A DNA stretch of 36,298 nt from an uncultured Pseudomonadota bacterium (GTDB taxonomy: Bacteria > Myxococcota_A > UBA796 > SXON01). The first letter of the stretch is position 1, and every line of letters begins with the position of its first letter. The position numbers were made by a program, and so were the translations under genes. The stretch spans positions 1 through 36,298 of the forward strand of contig CAIMSU010000344.1 of the NCBI GenBank assembly GCA_903844155.1. Reading direction: 5' to 3'. Below, one piece after another: positions 31,716 to 36,298 of the stretch. The notes beneath the pieces are model-generated. The model worked only from the letters and a program-made list of their open reading frames with translations, made no database searches and was not told the origin of the DNA.

Positions 31716-32725
31716 CGCACCGCCATCCAGTCGCGCAGCGGCTCCCAGACGAATTGACGGGCGTGCTTCCCGAGGAGCAGGTCGACGTGGCCCCAGTGGT
31801 GCCCGGTCGCGTAATCATCGAGCAGCATCCAGGTCTTGTCGTGACTGCCGGAGCGGTCGTAGGCCATGCGCGCGTCCGAGGGCGGCATGAGGTGGTCGAG
31901 ATCCCCGGCAACAACGAGGACCGGGAGCTGGGTAGCGGCCCAGTCAGCATCCCACTCCGGGCTCCCCGTCTGACCCCATTTGGCCATGTCCATCCAGATG
32001 GACAGGTTTGTCCAGTCAAACCCGCGCTCCATGCGCTCGGCGAGGAGCTCGGGTTCCATGCTGCCCGGCGCCCAGCCCGAGATCGGGAACGCGTAGCCGG
32101 CGACGTCCGAGATCCCGTACAGCCTGCCGAGGAGCTGGCCGGCGAGGCGGGTTTTCACGCTGAGCGTGCCGAGGACGGCCGCGGCCCGGTCGCCGCCGGC
32201 GCCGAACAGCCGCGAGAGCTGGCAAAGGAGGTTCAGGCTCTTGTTCGCCTGGGCGAAGGAATACAGGCCGCCGATGCCGACAACCCCCCGCATCTGCGCT
32301 CGGGTGGCGGCGGCGTAGCTCACAGCGCCGCCGAGCGAGTGGCCGAGCCAGAACGCAGGACCAAGGGCCTCGGCCAGCGTGGCGGCGTCGTCGACGTAGG
32401 CAGAAAAGCGCCCCGCACGCGCCTCGGCGGGCGTCTGGCCACGGGAGAGTCCGTGGCCGCGAAGCTCCAGGTTCCACACGTCGTAGCCCTGCGCCGCCAG
32501 CCACGCGGAGAGGCTACGCGTGCTCGCGTGCCAGGTGTAGCGGTTCTGGGCAAAGCCGTGGACGAGCACGATGCGCCGGTCGGTCAGGGGCCCGGCGGCT
32601 GGTCCAGCCCACTTCCGGGTCAACGTCAGGCCGTGAAAGCCAACGCGCTGACGGTGCAGGTCGACGGCCTCGCCTGCGTCGGTGGTCTGGCGCACCGCCT
32701 CGACGGGGCCGAATTCAAGGCTCAC
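31712..32725 (-). CDS. Alpha/beta hydrolase
   Basis: 337 aa from a GTG at 32725 that overlaps the fbp stop (GTGA). The fold signature is clear: IVLVHGFAQNRYTW (oxyanion region), NLELRGHGLS, nucleophile elbow GHSLGG with Ser130, acid Asp275 or Asp277 in VVAGDLDHLMPP, and catalytic His313 in WGHVDLLLG. The cap region (about 150-255) contains hydrophobic segments, suggesting a lipid-like or ester substrate. It resembles esterase/lipase or PHA-synthase-like hydrolases; the exact reaction is unknown. It lies second in the operon fbp-hydrolase-kinase-ALDH, overlapping both neighbours by 4 bases. Confidence 0.88.
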   Translation of the reverse strand: MSLEFGPVEAVRQTTDAGEAVDLHRQRVGFHGLTLTRKWAGPAAGPLTDRRIVLVHGFAQNRYTWHASTRSLSAWLAAQGYDVWNLELRGHGLSRGQTPAEARAGRFSAYVDDAATLAEALGPAFWLGHSLGGAVSYAAATRAQMRGVVGIGGLYSFAQANKSLNLLCQLSRLFGAGGDRAAAVLGTLSVKTRLAGQLLGRLYGISDVAGYAFPISGWAPGSMEPELLAERMERGFDWTNLSIWMDMAKWGQTGSPEWDADWAATQLPVLVVAGDLDHLMPPSDARMAYDRSGSHDKTWMLLDDYATGHHWGHVDLLLGKHARQFVWEPLRDWMAVR

Positions 32726-33768
32726 GTCGAGAGCACCCTCGTGATCGCGTCCACCGCGTTCTTGTTGCCGATGTAGAGCGGCGTGCGTTCGTGCAGCGAG
32801 GCCAGCGTGCGGTCGAGGATCGGGCCGACGCCGTCCGTCGCCGCGCCGCCCGCCTGCTCAGCGAGGAACGCCAGCGGAAAAGCCTCGTACAACAGGCGTA
32901 GCTTGCCGTTCGGCGCCTTCTTCGACGGCGGGTACAGGAACACGCCGCCCTTCACGAGGTTCCGGTGAAAATCCCCGACGAGGCTGCCGATGTACCGCGC
33001 CGACCAGCCGAGCGCCGGGTCCTTGGTGCCAGCCAGCCAGCCGACCAGCCGCGGATCCCAGGTCCCGGTGTACGCCTCGTTGCAACTGTACGTGCGGGTG
33101 TCCGGCGTGAGCCGAATGTCGTGGTGCGACAGGAAGAATTCGCCGACGGTCGGGTCCAGCGTGAACCCGTGCACGCCTCGCCCCGTCGAGAGCACCAGCA
33201 CCGTCCCCGCGCCGTAGACGATGTACCCGGCGGCGACGATGTCCCGGCCGCTGCGCAGGACGTCCTGCGGCTGCCCCTGCCCGCTCTCGCTCATGCGCCG
33301 AAACACCGCGAAGATCGTGCCGATGCTCGCGTTGGTGTCGATGTTTGAGGAGCCGTCGAGCGGATCCATCGCAAAAACGTACTTGCCGGTCGGGAATTGC
33401 GGCGGGATGGGGATGGCGTCGTCCTCCTCCTCGCTGATGATCATGCACAGCACGCCGGCGTGCTCCAGCGCGCGCTTGAAGGTCTCGTTCGCGTAGACGT
33501 CCATCTTCTGGACGTACTCGCCCTGGATGTTCATCGTGCCCGTCGCCCCGAACATCCCCGCCAGCCCCGCCCGGTTCACGCGCGCGCTGACGAGCTTCGC
33601 GGCCAGCGTGACCTGGTTCACCAGCGTGACGAACTGGCCCGTCGCCTCCGGATAGCCGCGGAGCGTCTCAAGCAGAAAGCGGTCGAGGGTCGTGCCTTCT
33701 TCGAACTGCGGAGCGATCGGCGGCGCGCCGGGGGAGGGAGGGGCGAGGGTGTGCGCGGGGGAGGGCAT
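32722..33768 (-). CDS. fbp: Class 1 fructose-1,6-bisphosphatase
   Basis: 348 aa, ATG at 33768. Hydrolyses fructose 1,6-bisphosphate to fructose 6-phosphate in gluconeogenesis (EC 3.1.3.11) in the cytosol. Diagnostic segments are GEYVQKMDVYANE, ISEEEDDAI (metal-binding acids, 112-119), AMDPLDGSSNIDTNASIGTIF (metal and phosphate binding, 133-153), YSCNEAY, RYIGSLVGDFHRNLVKGG, GGVFLYP and LRLLYEAFPLAFLAEQAGG. It is complete and unremarkable apart from a Pro-rich N-terminal extension of about 20 residues. First gene of the minus-strand operon; divergent from the ferritin-like gene across 67 bp. Confidence 0.96.
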   Translation of the reverse strand: MPSPAHTLAPPSPGAPPIAPQFEEGTTLDRFLLETLRGYPEATGQFVTLVNQVTLAAKLVSARVNRAGLAGMFGATGTMNIQGEYVQKMDVYANETFKRALEHAGVLCMIISEEEDDAIPIPPQFPTGKYVFAMDPLDGSSNIDTNASIGTIFAVFRRMSESGQGQPQDVLRSGRDIVAAGYIVYGAGTVLVLSTGRGVHGFTLDPTVGEFFLSHHDIRLTPDTRTYSCNEAYTGTWDPRLVGWLAGTKDPALGWSARYIGSLVGDFHRNLVKGGVFLYPPSKKAPNGKLRLLYEAFPLAFLAEQAGGAATDGVGPILDRTLASLHERTPLYIGNKNAVDAITRVLST

Positions 33769-33823
33769 GGGAGAGGCTTATCCGCGGTTGGGTGAGGGCG
33801 GGGATGGCGACGACAGGGCGTGG

Positions 33824-33829
33824 TAGAAT
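33824..33829 (+). promoter_or_regulatory. -10 element (TAGAAT) implying a leaderless transcript
   Basis: TAGAAT ends six bases before the ATG at 33836, with no Shine-Dalgarno between. As at 21041, transcription would start at the ATG itself. No -35 hexamer is obvious. Confidence 0.45.
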
Positions 33830-33835
33830 CGCCGG

Positions 33836-34909
33836 ATGCCCCAAGCGGACATCAATCGCCGCCTGCTGCTCGCGATTGGCGCGCTCCTGCTGCCGGCGAT
33901 CGGCGATGCCCTCGCGGACACCGCGGACACCGCGGACACCGATACTCCGCGCCCCGACAGCGGCGGCGAGCTGACGACCGCCTGTGTCCCCTGGACCCCC
34001 GAGGTGCAGGGAGCGTGTCCGCCGGCGAGCGCGATCACGTTCACGGCGGGCTTCGGCCCGCGCGAGGTGCCCCTCGATCCCCAGGAACTCGGGACTTTTG
34101 CGGACGGCGAGTGCTGCTACGTGGTGCAGGTGGTCGGGACGGTGATGGGTTGCGGGTGCAACCAGGGGCGCAGGCTGTTGATCGAGCGCCTGCCGCGAAC
34201 GGCGGGCCTCGCGGCGACGCGCGGCTGGCACGACCCCCGCGTGCGTCCTCCAACGTGCACCGGGCTGGACCGCGCCCGGCGATCCCACCTCGCGCGATTC
34301 TGGGCGAGCGTCGGCTTGAACGAGCACGCATCCATCGCCAGTTTTCACCGGGTCGCGCTGGAGCTCATGGCGTTCGGTGCACCCGCCCCGCTCATCGCAG
34401 GAGCACAGCGCGCCGCTGACGACGAGCTTCGCCACGCACGGCGGGCGTTCACGCTCGCGTCGGCGTTCGCAGGCGCCCCGGTGGGTCCCACGGTCCTGTC
34501 CGTCGACGGCTTCTCCCTGGCGGCGTCCCGCGCCGAGCTCGCGGCTCGCAGCGTTCGCGAGGGGTGCGTGGAGGAGACGGTGTCGGTTGGCGTGGCCAGC
34601 GCCATGCTTGCGGTCGCCACGGACCCGGCGGTTCGCTCGGTCCTCTCCGGGATTGTCGACGATGAAATCCGGCATGCCGTTTTTTCCTGGCGCTTGCTGA
34701 AGTGGCTCTGGGCCGAATCGAGCGCCGCAGAGCGCCTCGGGATTCGGGACGCCTTCGCAACGGACCAGCCGGCCCCGGAGGCAGGCTACGCTCCGTTCCC
34801 GGACGATCTTGGCGCGTGGGGCATCCCGTCGGACGGCGTGCTTCAGGCCGCCGGCCTGGCAACCCGGCGTTCGGTCGTCGACCCGCTCGCCGCGCGGTTT
34901 TGCGCCTGA
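33836..34909 (+). CDS. Exported ferritin-like diiron-domain protein
   Basis: 357 aa. The N-terminus INRRLLLAIGALLLPAIGDA resembles a signal peptide, with a twin Arg that could be a Tat motif, followed by an Asp/Thr spacer. A Cys-rich module lies at 50-110 (CVPWTPEV...C, GECCYVVQVV, MGCGCNQG). The C-terminal helical bundle has the four-helix diiron pattern: Glu163 in LNEHASIASF, Glu197 and His200 in DDELRHARR, Glu246/Glu247 in GCVEETV, Glu277 and His280 in DDEIRHAVFSW. Such exported ferritin-like proteins are frequent in Myxococcota; function is unknown (oxidase, iron handling or stress). A small GC-rich hairpin at 34914-34928 (CGGGG/CCCCG) follows the stop. Confidence 0.82.
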   Translation: MPQADINRRLLLAIGALLLPAIGDALADTADTADTDTPRPDSGGELTTACVPWTPEVQGACPPASAITFTAGFGPREVPLDPQELGTFADGECCYVVQVVGTVMGCGCNQGRRLLIERLPRTAGLAATRGWHDPRVRPPTCTGLDRARRSHLARFWASVGLNEHASIASFHRVALELMAFGAPAPLIAGAQRAADDELRHARRAFTLASAFAGAPVGPTVLSVDGFSLAASRAELAARSVREGCVEETVSVGVASAMLAVATDPAVRSVLSGIVDDEIRHAVFSWRLLKWLWAESSAAERLGIRDAFATDQPAPEAGYAPFPDDLGAWGIPSDGVLQAAGLATRRSVVDPLAARFCA

Positions 34910-34944
34910 CCGCCGGGGTGAGGCCCCGCACCGCCAGCGCTGCC

Positions 34945-35147
34945 GCCGATCCCGGCGCTCGGCACACCTCGCACCGGCCTCGGCGGTCAATTCTCGCCGT
35001 TCCAAGGCGACGAACCCCGCCAGCCGGCGAAGACGCCGCCTGTCACGGTTCGTGCGCGGAACAGCGGGCTGGGGGCCAATCCGTCTGGCCATCTTCGCAC
35101 TACAGGGGGATACAGACGCTTGGTTTGCCGAGCGTGCGGACTGGCCC
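34945..35147 (+). repeat. Repeat family B, copy B1
   Basis: First of two tandem units of 203 bp. Both units begin GCCGATCCCGGCGCTCGGC and share GTTCCAAGGC.ACGAACCCC and GCCAGCCGGCGA. The last 75 bp (35073-35147) form a palindromic module bounded by GGGCCAATCCG and CGGACTGGCCC, with an inner stem ATCTTC (35091-35096) / GGGGAT (35106-35111). The unit starts 36 bp after the ferritin-like stop. No gene is seen in it; reading frames across it lack known domains. Confidence 0.75.
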
Positions 35148-35351
35148 GCCGATCCCGGCGCTCGGCACACCTCGCGCCAGCCTCGGCGCTGAATTCCCGC
35201 AGTTCCAAGGCCACGAACCCCGCCAGCCGGCGAGTGCGCCAGCCGGCACCGAACGTGCGGGGAACGCCGCGCGGGGGGCCAATCCGACCAGCCATCCACG
35301 CGATTTCAGGTGGATACAGACGCCATGTTTGCCGAGCGCCAGCACTGGCCC
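35148..35351 (+). repeat. Repeat family B, copy B2
   Basis: Second tandem unit, directly abutting B1. The palindromic module spans 35276-35351; its outer arms are less perfect than in B1 or B3, but the inner stem is perfect: ATCCAC (35294-35299) / GTGGAT (35310-35315). Shares TGGATACAGACGCCATGTTT-type sequence with B1 and B3. It ends 13 bp before the small lipoprotein gene. Confidence 0.75.
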
Positions 35352-35364
35352 CCCCGCGGCTCCG

Positions 35365-35736
35365 GTGTCGTCGAACTGTGCCGCTCTCTGGCTGTCTCTT
35401 TTCCTCGCCGGGTGCATGACGCCGACCAGCTTTGCACATGCGTTCGCGGACAGGGAGTGCAGTTGGCTCAGCCGCTGTGCCCCCGACACCGAGGCGATGC
35501 TTTACGAGGACGGCACCGACTGCCGCCAGACGACTGTCGGCGATGTGACCGGGACCTCGGGCTGCATGGAGCGCCACTGCACGTTCGACCCGGCGGCGGC
35601 GCGAGGCTGTGTCGACGCGCTCGCCGGCACCTGTGAGGTGGTCACCGACCCGACCCCAGCGGCCTGCGCGCGCGTCTGGGCCGGTTGCGACGGCAGCGAG
35701 TCGGTGTGTTCCACCCCCTCGGACACGGGGCGATAG
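35365..35736 (+). CDS. Small Cys-rich lipoprotein
   Basis: 123 aa from a GTG at 35365, chosen because it gives a clean lipoprotein signal: MSSNCAALWLSLFLAGC with Cys17 lipidated. There is no strong ribosome site. The mature domain of about 105 residues has ten or more Cys in the order CSWLSRC...DCRQ...GCMERHCTFDPAAARGC...C...C..C...C. The 'RxCTFDxxAAxxCxDAL' segment resembles a family of short secreted Cys-rich proteins common in myxobacterial genomes, of unknown role. The next gene begins 9 bp after its stop. Confidence 0.65.
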   Translation: MSSNCAALWLSLFLAGCMTPTSFAHAFADRECSWLSRCAPDTEAMLYEDGTDCRQTTVGDVTGTSGCMERHCTFDPAAARGCVDALAGTCEVVTDPTPAACARVWAGCDGSESVCSTPSDTGR

Positions 35737-35745
35737 GTGGGCACC

Positions 35746-36096
35746 ATGACCGTCAGCGGCCCCGCCCGGGACTGGGTCTCCGTCTGGGTCGGCGACTTTA
35801 CCGAGGAGCTGGCGCTGGACGGCTACCTCGGACCCGCATTCCGTCGCGACCACGGCTGCGTCGCGCACGAAAACTCGGCCTACGGGGTGCACACCGCCGC
35901 GATGCCGCTCGGCCAGCTCCTCGCCGAGCACGCGATCTACGCGCTGTGGGGGCGGCAGATCCTCGCCGTCGCCGCCTCGCAGGGCGTGTCCGCCGCGAGT
36001 TGTTCCCTGGTCTACCTGCACTATCGGCACGTGCCGGCTCACCAGGCGCCCGGCCCCCTGCGCTTCGTCGGGAGTGTTCAGATGGCGCGAGGCTGA
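35746..36096 (+). CDS. Small cytosolic protein resembling immunity family Imm22
   Basis: 116 aa from the ATG at 35746, with AGGTGG about 6 nt upstream; a GTG at 35737 is an alternative. No signal peptide. The opening WVSVWVGDFTEELALDGYL, then AFRRDHGCVAHENS, LLAEHAIYALWGRQILAVAA and the final strand SCSLVYLHYRH, fit the layout I associate with Imm22-type immunity proteins ('VWxGxFxxEExLxxYL...F..D.G'). This is from memory of the family pattern and is tentative. No toxin gene is visible, so it would be an orphan immunity gene. It is flanked by repeats B2 and B3 in inverted orientation. Confidence 0.6.
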   Translation: MTVSGPARDWVSVWVGDFTEELALDGYLGPAFRRDHGCVAHENSAYGVHTAAMPLGQLLAEHAIYALWGRQILAVAASQGVSAASCSLVYLHYRHVPAHQAPGPLRFVGSVQMARG

Positions 36097-36098
36097 TG

Positions 36099-36270
36099 GG
36101 GCCAATCCGTGCGCTCGGCAAACATAGCGTTCGCATCCACCTGTAGTGCGGCGGTGGCTGGTCGGATTGGCCCACCGCGCGGCGTTCCATGCACGTTCGG
36201 TGACGGGCGCCGTACTCGGCGGCTGGCGGCGAACGTGGCCTCGGAACGCCGAAAAATCAACGCCGATGCC
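36099..36270 (-). repeat. Repeat family B, copy B3 (inverted)
   Basis: Minus-strand copy beginning 2 bp after the stop of the Imm22-like gene. Its 75-bp palindromic module (36099-36173) has perfect 11-bp outer arms (GGGCCAATCCG / CGGATTGGCCC) and an inner CCACC (36137-36141) / GGTGG (36153-36157) stem. Beyond it, CACCGAACGTGC, GGAACGCCGCGCGG and AGGCCACG match B2 in reverse orientation. The window ends shortly after, so the full extent is not visible. Confidence 0.72.
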
Positions 36271-36298
36271 GGCGCGGTCGGGCGTCCGCGCCCGACGC

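Noticed and set aside
33668-35299. 543-codon minus-strand frame across the ferritin-like gene and B repeats
   Set aside because: It runs antisense to a clear diiron protein and gains its repeated peptide segments only from the DNA repeats B1 and B2.
35073-36173. B modules as integron attC sites
   Set aside because: Size and palindromy are similar, but I find no GTTRRRY/RYYYAAC core pair and no integrase, and B3 is inverted, which is atypical for cassette arrays.

Overview
The window is very GC-rich, with C/G-ending codons, frequent GTG and TTG starts and tightly overlapping genes. It carries many secreted lipoproteins with Asp/Thr-rich or 'DxDGDGxPD' spacers, a PEGA protein, a Ser/Thr kinase fused to a long helical C-terminus, and a DUF4331/TPR/HupE group. 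Together this looks like the chromosome of a Myxococcota-type (former Deltaproteobacteria) bacterium or a close relative. That is an inference from gene style; there is no rRNA or other phylogenetic marker here, and I see no tRNA, CRISPR array or intact transposase.

Layout. 1-467: non-coding DNA with tandem copies of a hairpin-ended repeat (family A) and one insertion-sequence-like end. 465-3879 (minus): desaturase, glycosidase-like lipoprotein and a second secreted protein, apparently one operon. 4065-5018: proline iminopeptidase. 5052-7899 (minus): DEAD-box helicase followed by a secreted adhesin-like protein whose ribosome site lies in a hairpin. 8061-11664 (plus): DHH phosphoesterase, propeller-like lipoprotein, DUF4331 protein. 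11668-13802 (minus): TPR lipoprotein and HupE/UreJ-like membrane protein, converging on DUF4331 with 3 bp between. 13943-20952 (plus): anchored protein, pyruvate phosphate dikinase, a BluB-CobT fusion for the lower ligand of cobalamin, and a zinc-ribbon/PEGA membrane protein. 21054-24559 (plus): VWA/TSP3 lipoprotein plus two smaller secreted proteins in a tight operon. 24700-24952: a 253-bp MITE-like element. 25030-33768 (minus): fructose-1,6-bisphosphatase, alpha/beta hydrolase, Ser/Thr kinase, aldehyde dehydrogenase, DUF429 protein, DUF4019 protein and ROK sugar kinase; the first three genes overlap by 4 bases at each junction. 33836-36298: exported diiron protein, then two small genes bracketed by inverted copies of a second structured repeat (family B).

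Most recognisable genes are central metabolism (PPDK, FBPase, ROK kinase, aldehyde dehydrogenase), cobalamin assembly, RNA metabolism, and a large envelope and secretome fraction. The least explained material is the repeats. Family A occurs tandemly at the left edge and again 26 kb away, where its terminal hairpin supplies the start region of a gene. Family B has 203-bp units ending in a 75-bp palindrome and encloses a lipoprotein gene plus a possible immunity gene. Family C has 51-bp ends with two 31-bp-phased motifs and resembles transposon ends. These, the BluB-CobT fusion with a long palindrome in its linker, and the FBPase-kinase operon are the best candidates for new biology.
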